From positions 1,166,501 to 1,230,500 of the forward strand of contig NZ_JACJVJ010000001.1 of NCBI RefSeq assembly GCF_014237875.1: a stretch of 64,000 nucleotides of DNA, read 5' to 3'. The notes under the pieces were generated by a model. The model did no database searches and had not been told where the DNA came from. It was given only the letters and a program-made list of their open reading frames with translations. Shown here piece after piece: positions 27,191 through 35,335 of the stretch. The translations under genes and the position numbers were made by a program. How positions within the stretch are numbered: position 1 is the stretch's first letter; each line of letters starts with the position of its first letter. The DNA is from Parasphingopyxis marina (lineage in GTDB: Bacteria; Pseudomonadota; Alphaproteobacteria; Sphingomonadales; Sphingomonadaceae).

Positions 27191-28762
27191 ATGTCATCTA
27201 CTCGCCTCATGCTCCTGATGAGCGCTGCCATTCCGCTTGCCGCTTGCGGTGCCGACGATGTTGCCTCGCCCGGTGAGGGCGGGATCGTCATCGTGCAGCC
27301 GCCGGCTCCGCCGGCCCCGACGCCGACGCCCACCCCGACTCCGACCCCCACTCCGACTCCGACCCCCACCGGCGCGCGTTTCGAAACGGTCACCCCGGCT
27401 GCGGACTGCCCGATGGGAACGACCAATGCCGGCACGATCGACGGCGATGACGACGGCAGCGTCGATTTCCGCGTTTGCCAGCTCTCCGGCACGATCACCG
27501 GCTCGCTTACGCTTCAGCGCATCGAGGGCGTCGTCTATTCGATCGTCGGCCGCGTCGATGTCGGCGTCGATGTCGGCGGTGACGGCCTCGCCGCCGGCGG
27601 CACGCAGGGCGTGCTCAACATCCAGCCCGGCGTTGTTCTGCTCGGTGCTGGCACGTCGGACTTCATCGTCGTGCAGCGCGGTTCGCAGATGAACGCGCAG
27701 GGTACGGCAGCGCAGCCCATCGTCTTCACGGCCCGCGCCAACTTCCAGGACGACGCCACCGGCGCCGGCACGGTCAATGCGGACTCGATCGGCCTGTTCG
27801 GCGGCCTCGTGCTGCTCGGCCGCGGCCCGATCAACGATTGTGACGGCGCGGCCACCGGCGGCGCGGCGGATTGCCAGACGGAAGTCGAAGGCACGACTGG
27901 CGCCTTTTTCGGCGGCGATCAGCCCAACGATAACAGCGGCATCCTCCGCTATGTCCAGGTCCGCTATCCCGGCTTCGAAGTCAGCACCGGCAACGAGCTC
28001 AACGGCATCACGCTGGGCGGCGTGGGCGACGCGACCGAAGTCAGCTACGTCCAGGTCCATAACAGCTCGGACGACGGCATCGAATGGTTCGGCGGCACCG
28101 TCAACGGCGATCACCTGCTGATCACCGGCGCCGACGATGACAGTTTCGATATCGACTCCGGCTTTATCGGTACGCTGCAGTTCCTGATTGCAGCCCAGCG
28201 TGCCGCCGGCGGCGACCACTATATTGAGGCGGACTCCAAGTTCGACGATCTGCCCCGCTCCGACCCGACCCTCGCCAACTTCACCTTCTATGGCGGCGGC
28301 GGTTCGACCGATCACGGCATCCTGCTGCGCGAAGGCATTGGCGGCCAGCTGTGGAACGGTATCGTTACCGACAAGCCCGAATGCCTGAACATCAGCAATG
28401 ACGAAACGGTCAACGACGGCGTGCCCGATTTCCAGTCGGTCGTACTCGATTGCCCGACCGCGTTCGGCGACGAGGGCGACCAGCTGGTCGCGACCATCCA
28501 GACGCTGTTCAACATGGGCGCGAACAACAATGCGGCCTTTACCGTCTCTCTGACCAATGGCTTCGTCAACGGCCCGAATGAAGACGGCGTGACCGCCTTC
28601 AACGACGCTTCGATCGACGCGGTCACCTATATCGGTGCGGTCGACATGGACGCGGCGACGCCCTGGACCCAGGATTGGACCTGCGGCGTGTTCGGATCGG
28701 ACGACCAGGATACCGGCGACTCGCTGCTCTCCTGCCTCGTGACGCCATACTACCCGATCTAG
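27191..28762 (+). CDS. Outer-membrane lipoprotein with Pro-Thr linker, partner of TonB receptor
   Basis: Protein of 523 residues from the ATG at 27191. The lipobox LAAC places the lipidated cysteine at residue 19. A linker of nine Pro-Thr pairs (43-60) leads to a secreted beta-rich domain. Motifs such as GVLNIQPGVVLLG, GLVLLGRGPIND, EVSYVQVHNSSDDGIEWFGG and GADDDSFDIDSGF suggest a right-handed parallel beta-helix. I know related proteins mainly as neighbours of TonB-dependent receptors in alpha- and gammaproteobacteria, so a surface substrate-binding role is inferred. The receptor gene follows 77 bases later, past a strong hairpin. No catalytic residues can be assigned. Confidence 0.75.
   Translation: MSSTRLMLLMSAAIPLAACGADDVASPGEGGIVIVQPPAPPAPTPTPTPTPTPTPTPTPTGARFETVTPAADCPMGTTNAGTIDGDDDGSVDFRVCQLSGTITGSLTLQRIEGVVYSIVGRVDVGVDVGGDGLAAGGTQGVLNIQPGVVLLGAGTSDFIVVQRGSQMNAQGTAAQPIVFTARANFQDDATGAGTVNADSIGLFGGLVLLGRGPINDCDGAATGGAADCQTEVEGTTGAFFGGDQPNDNSGILRYVQVRYPGFEVSTGNELNGITLGGVGDATEVSYVQVHNSSDDGIEWFGGTVNGDHLLITGADDDSFDIDSGFIGTLQFLIAAQRAAGGDHYIEADSKFDDLPRSDPTLANFTFYGGGGSTDHGILLREGIGGQLWNGIVTDKPECLNISNDETVNDGVPDFQSVVLDCPTAFGDEGDQLVATIQTLFNMGANNNAAFTVSLTNGFVNGPNEDGVTAFNDASIDAVTYIGAVDMDAATPWTQDWTCGVFGSDDQDTGDSLLSCLVTPYYPI
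27317..27370 (+). repeat. Pro-Thr coding tandem repeat
   Basis: Nine consecutive Pro-Thr codon pairs (CCN ACN) inside the lipoprotein gene, residues 43-60. The repeat forms an extended, protease-resistant linker between the lipid anchor and the folded domain. Such six-base tandem repeats can change in number by slippage. Confidence 0.85.
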
Positions 28763-28771
28763 GGACGAATG

Positions 28772-28821
28772 ATGGCTGGGCGGCGGTTCTTCGGGATCGT
28801 CGCCCGGCCATGTTTTCATTT
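28772..28821 (+). terminator. Hairpin with T-rich tail between lipoprotein and TonB-receptor genes
   Basis: The arms ATGGCTGGGCGGCG (28772-28785) and CGTCGCCCGGCCAT (28798-28811) pair over 14 positions with one G-T wobble and one mismatch, with a 12-base loop. GTTTTCATTT follows. It has the form of an intrinsic terminator and would lower expression of the receptor relative to the lipoprotein, unless the receptor has its own promoter. Confidence 0.6.
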
Positions 28822-28839
28822 CATTCGAAGAGAGTCGCC

Positions 28840-31590
28840 ATGACGAAACACTTTACACTCGCGAGCCTGCTGCTCGTTTCGAGTGCGCTCACTGCTCCCG
28901 CCGCCTTCGCACAGACTGGCGAAGAGCCTGCCGAGGCGGCCGAGGAAACGGTCGGCCCGTCCGCCGACGACGCGAGCGACTATGCCGAAGACGACCAGCA
29001 GGATGTCGATATCTCGACCGCCGGCGGCTCCAACACGCCGATCGTCGTTACCGGCCAGTATATCCCGCAGCCGATGCGGGAATCCTCCGAAATTCTCTCG
29101 GTTCTTTCCACGGAAGACCTGGCGCGGACGGGCGAGGGCGACGCCGCCGCTGCGCTCCAGCGCGTTTCCGGCCTCAGCCTTGTCGGCGGCCGTTTCGTCT
29201 ATGTCCGCGGTCTTGGCGAACGCTATTCGCTGGCGCTGCTCAACGGTTCGCCGTTGCCTTCGCCCGAACCGCTGAAGCGTTCGGTGCCGCTCGATCTCTT
29301 CCCGACCTCGATCCTGGCGAGCACGCTCGTCCAGAAGACCTATTCGGTGAACTATACCGGCGAATTCGGCGGCGGCGTCATCAACCTGACGACCCGCGCC
29401 GTGCCCGACGAGGCATTCCTGACATTCAGCGGCAGCGTCAGCGGGAATTCCGAAACGACGCTCGAAACCGGCTATACCTATTACGGCTCGGACTATGACT
29501 GGTTCGGTTTCGACGACGGGACCCGCAACCTGCCGACCGTGGTTCGCCGCGCGCTGGAAAGCGGCGTGCGTATCCGCTTCGACCAGCCCGAATTTAGCGA
29601 TCCCAACGCGCCCGGCTATGTCGCCGATATCGCGACGATTTCGCAGAGCTTCCAGAATGCGAGCATCAACCTCGTCCAGCGCAACGACGACATTCCGTTC
29701 AACGGCAGCATCAACCTTACGGGCGGTACCTATGTTGATATCGGTTCGGATTTCCGGCTCGGTTTCGTTGCCACCGCGGGCCTCAGCAACAGCTGGGAAA
29801 CGCGCGGCGGCATCCGCCAGCAGGGCGAGCTGACCAATGGCGACCAGACGATCACGCCGAACGTTTCGGATTATCGCTTCCTGTCGACCCAGAACCGCAT
29901 CGTCGCCAACGGCCTGATCGGCATCGGCGCCGAGTTTGGCGAACACCAGATCCGCTTCACCAATCTCTATATTCGCGATACCGCCAAGGAAGCGCGGATC
30001 AGCGCTTCGGTATCGCCGGTGCGCAGCACGGGCACGCTCCAGAACAACCAGAATACCGAATGGTTCGAACGGCAGCTGATCAGCACGCAGCTCGTCGGCG
30101 AATTCGATTTCGGCGAGCTCAATGTCGATGTCCGCGCAAACTATGCCAATGCCCAGCGCGAGGCGCCGTACGAGCGCGAAATTCAATATGCGTTCAACAA
30201 TGTCGCCAACGACTATATCCATGACACGCGCACCGGCGGTCAGACCGACCTGCTCAGCTTTTCCAACCTCGACGATAATGTCTATGGCGCGCAGATCGAC
30301 GTCACCTACAGCGTCCCGATGGGCGGCCGTTTCGATATCAGCGCCGGTTATGCCTATTATCTGAACCAGCGCGATTTCGAGCGCCGGGCTTTCCGCTTCG
30401 TGACGCAGAATCCGGGCGGCTTGCCGCTCCCCGTCACCCAGTTGCGTCCCGATTACCTGTTCTCCGACGCGATCCTCGGCTATTACGATATCTTCGTCGA
30501 GGAGCGGACCGACGGCCAGGGCGGCGATGCCTATGAGGCGGAGCTCGAGGTCAATGCCGGATATCTCCAGGCCGATATCGAATTGTTCGACGGATTCAGC
30601 GTGGCCGCGGGCGTCCGCTACGAGGATGCGACCCAGTTCGTGAACCCGATCACCTTTTTCGGATTCACGGTGAACCCGCTTTTCGTCGCGCCGCCGCTCA
30701 GCAACGATTACTGGCTGCCCGCGGCAACCCTGACCTGGAACTTTGCCGAAGACATGCAGCTGCGTTTCGGCGCGTCCAAGACGATAGGCCGTCCGCAATT
30801 CCGCGAGCTCGCGGCGCCGTCCTATACCGATCCGGACAATGACCGCTCCTATCGCGGCAACCCGGCGCTGATCGATTCCGAGCTGCTGAATATCGAGGGC
30901 CGGTTCGAATGGTATTTCGATCGCGATCAATCGTTGCAGATCGCGGCCTTCTACAAGGATATCGACAATCCGATCGAACAGCTGGCGACGAGCGGCGACA
31001 ACGACATCAACATCACCTTCCTCAACGCGCCGGCGGCAACGCTTTATGGCTTCGAGGCGGAGGTCGTGAAATTCTTCCCGCTATACGATTGGGGCGGAAT
31101 CTTCTCGTCGCGGCGGATCCGCACGCAGCTTAACTATACCTACACCAATTCGGAAATCACCGTCGGCGCCAACGATACGGTGCTGGTACCGGGCTTTTCC
31201 TCGCCCCAGCCGGCCTCCAACTATTTCGTCGACGGCACCGCGCTGACCGGCCAGTCCGACCATATCGTCAACCTGCAGCTGAGCCTGGAGGACGAGGATG
31301 CGCTTTCGCAGCAGTCGATCCTCATCTCCTATGTCAGCGACCGGGTGACCAACCGGTCGCCGATCGGCGATGCGCCCGATATTCAGGAAGAAAGCCGTTT
31401 CCAGGTCGATTTCGTCTGGCGCCAGGCGTTCAGTGTGGTTGGCCAGGAATTCCAGGCGACGCTCGAACTGCGTAACATCTTCAACGACGGATATCGCGAA
31501 TTTTACCGCGCGCCGGACGGTTCGGAGATCGACGCGCTCAGCTACGATCGCGGCCGCAGCTTCTCCTTCGGCCTCAGCACGACCTTCTAG
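28840..31590 (+). CDS. TonB-dependent outer-membrane receptor
   Basis: Receptor of 916 residues from the ATG at 28840. The signal peptide covers about 1-25 (ending AAFAQ). NTPIVVTGQY is a probable TonB box, the plug domain contains GRFVYVRGLGERYS and NYTGEFGGGVINL, and a beta-barrel of about 650 residues ends in SFSFGLSTTF with the C-terminal Phe needed for barrel insertion. The acidic segment after the signal peptide (about 26-65) is unusually long. It is paired with the lipoprotein upstream, and the locus starts with a Pho-box-like promoter, so import of an organophosphate or other phosphate-linked solute is inferred. Direct substrate evidence is absent. A good terminator follows. Confidence 0.9.
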   Translation: MTKHFTLASLLLVSSALTAPAAFAQTGEEPAEAAEETVGPSADDASDYAEDDQQDVDISTAGGSNTPIVVTGQYIPQPMRESSEILSVLSTEDLARTGEGDAAAALQRVSGLSLVGGRFVYVRGLGERYSLALLNGSPLPSPEPLKRSVPLDLFPTSILASTLVQKTYSVNYTGEFGGGVINLTTRAVPDEAFLTFSGSVSGNSETTLETGYTYYGSDYDWFGFDDGTRNLPTVVRRALESGVRIRFDQPEFSDPNAPGYVADIATISQSFQNASINLVQRNDDIPFNGSINLTGGTYVDIGSDFRLGFVATAGLSNSWETRGGIRQQGELTNGDQTITPNVSDYRFLSTQNRIVANGLIGIGAEFGEHQIRFTNLYIRDTAKEARISASVSPVRSTGTLQNNQNTEWFERQLISTQLVGEFDFGELNVDVRANYANAQREAPYEREIQYAFNNVANDYIHDTRTGGQTDLLSFSNLDDNVYGAQIDVTYSVPMGGRFDISAGYAYYLNQRDFERRAFRFVTQNPGGLPLPVTQLRPDYLFSDAILGYYDIFVEERTDGQGGDAYEAELEVNAGYLQADIELFDGFSVAAGVRYEDATQFVNPITFFGFTVNPLFVAPPLSNDYWLPAATLTWNFAEDMQLRFGASKTIGRPQFRELAAPSYTDPDNDRSYRGNPALIDSELLNIEGRFEWYFDRDQSLQIAAFYKDIDNPIEQLATSGDNDINITFLNAPAATLYGFEAEVVKFFPLYDWGGIFSSRRIRTQLNYTYTNSEITVGANDTVLVPGFSSPQPASNYFVDGTALTGQSDHIVNLQLSLEDEDALSQQSILISYVSDRVTNRSPIGDAPDIQEESRFQVDFVWRQAFSVVGQEFQATLELRNIFNDGYREFYRAPDGSEIDALSYDRGRSFSFGLSTTF

Positions 31591-31609
31591 ATGTGCCCCT
31601 GAAGCGTGG

Positions 31610-31644
31610 AAAACGGCGAAGGAGCGTGCTTCTTCGCCGTTTTT
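31610..31644 (+). terminator. Intrinsic terminator after the TonB-receptor gene
   Basis: AAAA, then CGGCGAAG (31614-31621), a ten-base loop, CTTCGCCG (31632-31639) and TTTTT (31640-31644). The flanking A and T runs extend the stem and supply the U tract. This is the clearest intrinsic terminator in the window. It separates the receptor locus from the SPFH cassette. Confidence 0.85.
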
Positions 31645-31759
31645 CGTACGATTTCGGGGCTGCGCCCCTAAAAAAAGCTGTGTTGCCTTCCTATATCGGT
31701 AACATGGTTTGCGCTTCCGCGCAGCTTGGGTAATACCTCTAGGGAAGGGAGACACTGCG

Positions 31760-32770
31760 ATGGGCCTCAGGGATTTCATATCCAAACAATTTATCGACGT
31801 TATCGAATGGCAGGAGGAGTCCGGCGAACTCGCCGAAAAGCTCGATTTTGCCGACAATGAAATTCAGAACGGCGCCCAGCTGACGGTCCGCGAGACCCAG
31901 GCCGCGGTGGTGATCGACGAGGGCGTTCTCGCCGATATGTACGGGCCGGGCCTGCACACGCTCGACACGTCGAACATGCCGATCCTCACCAACCTCAAAA
32001 ACTGGGACAAGGCGTTCAAATCCCCGTTCAAGACGGACGTCTATTTCTTCTCGCAGAAGGAACAGGTGAACCTCAAATGGGGAACGGCGCAGCCCGTCAC
32101 CATTCGCGATCCGGAGCTCGGGCCGGTGCGGCTGCGCGCTTTTGGCACCTATTCGTTCCGGGTGAAGGACATCGCGCCCTTCTACGCCTCGCTCGTCGGC
32201 ACCCAGGAAAAGCTCAGCGTCGGCGATATCGAGCCGCAACTGCGCGCCGCGATCATCACCGCGCTCGCGACCGGCCTCGGCGGGGGCGGGGTTCCGTTCA
32301 TCGACCTCGCGGCCAACCAGCAGAAGCTTTCCGATGCCCTGAAGGAAGCCGTCGGCCCGGCGTTCGAGCAATATGGCCTCGAAGTGCCGAGCTTCTTCGT
32401 CGAAAGCGTATCGCTGCCCGAGGAAGTGCAGAAGCATCTCGACAAGAAGAGCTCGATGCGGGTGCTCGGCGATCTCGATCAGTACGCCAAATTCCAGGCG
32501 GCCGAAGCCATCGAGCTTGCCGCGCAGCAGGAAGGCGGCATGGCCGGGATCGGTGCCGGCGCGGGCGTCGGCATGGCGATCGGCCAGACCATGGCCGGCG
32601 CGCTGGCGCAGCAACCGGCTCCGGCGGCCCCTGCAGCTCCGGCGGCCCCGGCCGCTCCCGCTGCCGATCCGTTCGAACAGATCGAAAAGCTCCACAAGCT
32701 CATGGAGATGGGAGCCTTGAGTAAAGACGAGTTCGAGGCGAAGAAGGCGGAACTGCTCAGCCAGGTTTAA
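31760..32770 (+). CDS. SPFH-domain protein with C-terminal SHOCT-like module
   Basis: Protein of 336 residues from the ATG at 31760 (AGGGAAGGGAG upstream). Residues about 1-245 form an SPFH/band-7-type domain of the YdjI (virion-core-like) kind, without an N-terminal membrane helix: VIEWQEESGELAEK, YGPGLHTLDTSNMPI, LRAFGTYSFRVKD and GLEVPSFFVESVSLP are typical. A Gly/Ala segment (258-282) and an Ala-Pro linker (286-302) lead to a short SHOCT-like helix pair (304-336, KLMEMGALSKDEFEAKK). Such proteins form oligomeric rings or scaffolds at membranes. It is the first gene of the cassette that ends with speD. Confidence 0.88.
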   Translation: MGLRDFISKQFIDVIEWQEESGELAEKLDFADNEIQNGAQLTVRETQAAVVIDEGVLADMYGPGLHTLDTSNMPILTNLKNWDKAFKSPFKTDVYFFSQKEQVNLKWGTAQPVTIRDPELGPVRLRAFGTYSFRVKDIAPFYASLVGTQEKLSVGDIEPQLRAAIITALATGLGGGGVPFIDLAANQQKLSDALKEAVGPAFEQYGLEVPSFFVESVSLPEEVQKHLDKKSSMRVLGDLDQYAKFQAAEAIELAAQQEGGMAGIGAGAGVGMAIGQTMAGALAQQPAPAAPAAPAAPAAPAADPFEQIEKLHKLMEMGALSKDEFEAKKAELLSQV

Positions 32771-32821
32771 TCGGGGCCGGCAGTAGAACAGACAGCTAGC
32801 AGAGGGGGGACAGGCGCGGCG

Positions 32822-33493
32822 ATGCAATCGGAGAATTGCCCGAATTGCGGTGCGGAAGTGATTTTCCGCTCGCCCGCGCTCCCCGCGCGCATCTGCGACT
32901 ATTGCCACGCCACGGTGAAACGGATTGCCGAGGGCGTCGAAAAGGCCGGCGAGGTCGCCGTCCTGCCTTTCGACGTCAGCCCGGTGCAGATCGGTACGAC
33001 CGGCGAATATGGCGGCAAGCATTTCGACGTGATCGGGCGTATCCGCCTCGGATACGATCAGGGCGCTTGGAACGATTGGCTCTGTTTCTTCACGGACAAC
33101 AGCTATGGCTGGCTTTCGGAATCCGACGGCCAGTTCCAGATGGTGATCGAACGGCCGATCGACGAAAATAGTCCGGAACTGATCCAGCGGCTCGCCCAAG
33201 GCGGCGATGTCGAGATCGGCGAGCGCACGACCATCGACGGTTCCGATTTCGTCGTTGCCGAAGCGCGCTGGGCGAAGTGCATAGGCGCCGAGGGCGAATT
33301 GCCCTTCGCACCGGAAACCGATTGGGACGTGTTCAACGTCGATCTGCGCGATGCCCAGGGTTTTGCGGCGAATTTCGAACGGGAAGAGGGCGAGCCCCCG
33401 GCTTTCTATGTCGGCCATTATGTAACCCTAGCCGAACTCAAGGCGAAGAATCTGCGCGCCATCCATGGCTGGAAACTGCCCGCCTATGGCTGA
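32822..33493 (+). CDS. Zinc-ribbon DUF4178 protein (first copy)
   Basis: Protein of 223 residues. A zinc ribbon at the N-terminus has CPNC (C6, C9) and CDYC (C25, C28). The rest is a DUF4178-type beta-rich domain (about 50-200) with the characteristic FDVIGRIRLGYDQGAWNDWLCF and GWLSESDGQF. No membrane segment. The family has no known biochemical activity but occurs with SPFH or PspA proteins and DUF350, as here. It overlaps the second DUF4178 gene by eight bases, suggesting a complex of the two proteins. The ATG follows an AGAGGGGGGA-type ribosome-binding site. Confidence 0.85.
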   Translation: MQSENCPNCGAEVIFRSPALPARICDYCHATVKRIAEGVEKAGEVAVLPFDVSPVQIGTTGEYGGKHFDVIGRIRLGYDQGAWNDWLCFFTDNSYGWLSESDGQFQMVIERPIDENSPELIQRLAQGGDVEIGERTTIDGSDFVVAEARWAKCIGAEGELPFAPETDWDVFNVDLRDAQGFAANFEREEGEPPAFYVGHYVTLAELKAKNLRAIHGWKLPAYG

Positions 33494-34886
33494 GCCGCCC
33501 GAAGAGGATCCGCCCCAGCCCTGGGGAGATGGCGGCGGCGAACCGCCCGTGCCTCCGGCTCCGCCGGCGGGGCCGTCCGGCCGTACGGTCGTCGTGCCGC
33601 CCGACAGTTCGATGGCGCCGGCGGCCGAACAGTTCAACTGCCCCAATTGCGGCGGTTCGATAGAGGTCAAGGCGGCCGGCTATACGGTTTCGATCGCCTG
33701 TCAATATTGCGGATCGGTGCTCGACGTCACCAATCCCGACGTCCAGATCATCCAGCGTTACGAAGAGGAAGTCCGCAAGCTCGAACTGCCGCTCGGTAGC
33801 CGGGGCGTGCTGCGGGGCACCGAATGGGAAGTGATCGGCTATATGCGCCGGTCCGAACTTGGCGCCTATCCGTTCGACGAATATCTGCTGTTCAATCCCT
33901 ATGAGGGCTATCGCTGGCTCGATACCGACGGACGCGGATGGAGCTTCGGCAACCAGCTCGTCGCAAGCCCGACGAAGAACGGCCTGGTCGGCTTCGAGGT
34001 CGACGGTGAATTCTACCAGCCCTTTTATGCGCAGACGCCGACCCAGGTCGATTATGTGCTCGGCGAATTCTACTGGCGGGTGGCGGTCGGCGAGGAAGTC
34101 ATCGCCGCGGATTTCGTTCGCCCCGGCAAGATGCTGAGCTGGGAACGGAATGACCGCGAGTCCGTCTGGACGTTGAGCGAGCTGCTCGAGCCCCATGAGA
34201 TTACCGATGCCTTCGGTATCGATCCCCCCCGGGGCGGCGGCCTGCCATTGCCGCATCAGCCTTCGCCTTATCGCAAAAAGGCCGGGCTGTTTCTGAAAAT
34301 CGCGCTGGCCGCCGGCTTTGCGCTGCTCGTCGTGACGTCGCTGTTCGGCGGCATGAGCGACCCGCAGACCGCGACGATCAACCTCGCCACCAATGGTGTC
34401 GAACAATCGGCCAAGATCGGCCCGATCACGCTTGATCGGGCACGCCAAGCGGTAACGGTTTCCGCGCGCGCGCCGGGCATCGAAAACAGCTGGGTGGATC
34501 TCGGCTATTCGCTGACGAACACCGAAACCGGGGAAGTCTTTGAAGCGGATACCGTCGTCGAGGCCTATTCGGGGCGGGATTCGGAAGGAAACTGGTCCGA
34601 AGGCAGCCGGTCCTCGGCGAGCAAATTCTCGATGGTGCCGGCCGGTACCTATCAACTCGATATCTATGCGGCGGGCACGCAGTGGCGCGATAGCGGCTAT
34701 GCGAGCAGCTCGGGCGCGCAGGTCGAAGTGACGATCCAGAAGGGCGCGACCTTCTATTCGAACCTGTTCCTCGCGCTGCTGGTGATTTTCGCGCCGGCGC
34801 TCTGGCAATGGTGGAAGCATCTGAGTTTCGAATCCCGGCGCAAGTCGGACAGCGATTTCGGAGGAGGCGACGATGACGACGATTGA
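33486..34886 (+). CDS. Zinc-ribbon DUF4178 membrane protein (second copy)
   Basis: Protein of 466 residues from the ATG at 33486, overlapping the previous stop; an ATG at 33465 is possible. A Pro/Gly-rich start (1-40) precedes a zinc ribbon with C52, C55, C72 and C75. The DUF4178 domain follows (about 100-235; WEVIGYMRRSELG, FNPYEGYRWLDTDGRGWSF). There is a membrane helix near 265-290, an extracytoplasmic beta domain (about 295-420) and a second helix (about 423-440). The tail ends in DFGGGDDDDD. It is an expanded, membrane-anchored version of the preceding protein and probably anchors the complex. Confidence 0.85.
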   Translation: MAEPPEEDPPQPWGDGGGEPPVPPAPPAGPSGRTVVVPPDSSMAPAAEQFNCPNCGGSIEVKAAGYTVSIACQYCGSVLDVTNPDVQIIQRYEEEVRKLELPLGSRGVLRGTEWEVIGYMRRSELGAYPFDEYLLFNPYEGYRWLDTDGRGWSFGNQLVASPTKNGLVGFEVDGEFYQPFYAQTPTQVDYVLGEFYWRVAVGEEVIAADFVRPGKMLSWERNDRESVWTLSELLEPHEITDAFGIDPPRGGGLPLPHQPSPYRKKAGLFLKIALAAGFALLVVTSLFGGMSDPQTATINLATNGVEQSAKIGPITLDRARQAVTVSARAPGIENSWVDLGYSLTNTETGEVFEADTVVEAYSGRDSEGNWSEGSRSSASKFSMVPAGTYQLDIYAAGTQWRDSGYASSSGAQVEVTIQKGATFYSNLFLALLVIFAPALWQWWKHLSFESRRKSDSDFGGGDDDDD

Positions 34887-34910
34887 GGCGCCGGCCGGCG
34901 AGGCGGGAAT

Positions 34911-35078
34911 ATGAGCAAGGGTGCAATGATCTTCGGCCTGTGGTGCCTGATGGTGACGGGCAGCTACAGCTATGCGGCCATGACCGGCTATTCGCCCTTT
35001 GCCGACGGCCACCGCGCGGACGGCGCGCGCGGGCCCGGCGGGGTTTTCATCGGCCGCGGCGGGCCCCGCCATAAATAG
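34911..35078 (+). CDS. Small protein of 55 residues in the SPFH/polyamine cassette
   Basis: ATG at 34911 to TAG at 35076-35078. The start MSKGAMIFGLWCLMVTGSYS is hydrophobic and could be a membrane anchor or signal. The second half is Gly/Arg-rich (GARGPGGVFIGRGGPRHK). It fits exactly between the second DUF4178 gene and DUF350, with GGCGGGAA before the ATG. Its position in an otherwise gap-free cassette, its codon use and its ribosome-binding site argue that it is real. The function is unknown. I did not recognise a family with certainty. Confidence 0.6.
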   Translation: MSKGAMIFGLWCLMVTGSYSYAAMTGYSPFADGHRADGARGPGGVFIGRGGPRHK

Positions 35079-35128
35079 GGCCGCAAATCGCGCGAAAACG
35101 AACGGGACATATTGAGGGAGACTGGCAA

Positions 35129-35335
35129 ATGGATACGACAATTCTCATTAACACGTTGATTTATGCGGGGGTCGGCATCCTGTTGCTGGTCATCGCCTTC
35201 GTGATTCTGGATCTCGTGACGCCCGGCAAATTGTGGGAAGAAATCGAGCAGAAGCAGAACAGCGCCGTCGCGATCTTCGCCGGCGCCATTGCGCTTTCGA
35301 TTGCCATCATCGTCGCCGCGTCCGTGCATGGCTGA
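35129..35335 (+). CDS. DUF350 small membrane protein
   Basis: Protein of 68 residues with two membrane helices (about 7-27 and 44-65). The loop motif DLVTPGKLWEEIEQKQNSAVA is the DUF350 (YjfL-type) signature. Most DUF350 proteins carry two such units; this is a single half-length unit and may dimerise. The family occurs with polyamine or glutathionylspermidine genes and SPFH/PspA partners, as in this cassette. Its stop overlaps the start of the spermidine-synthase-like gene by eight bases. The ATG at 35129 follows GAGGGAG. Confidence 0.85.
   Translation: MDTTILINTLIYAGVGILLLVIAFVILDLVTPGKLWEEIEQKQNSAVAIFAGAIALSIAIIVAASVHG

Noticed and set aside
27317-27370. Pro-Thr repeat considered as a possible CRISPR-like or mobile repeat
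   Set aside because: It is a simple six-base coding tandem repeat without spacers and stays in frame within the lipoprotein.
28816-30930. A 704-codon open frame on the minus strand
   Set aside because: It lies wholly antisense to the TonB-receptor gene, has no homology that I recognise, and is of the charged, His/Arg/Glu-rich composition typical for antisense frames in high-GC DNA.
31656-31668. GGGGC-TGC-GCCCC hairpin followed by A residues, considered as a second terminator
   Set aside because: On the plus strand the tail is A rather than T, and no gene runs leftward into it; the terminator at 31610-31644 is sufficient.
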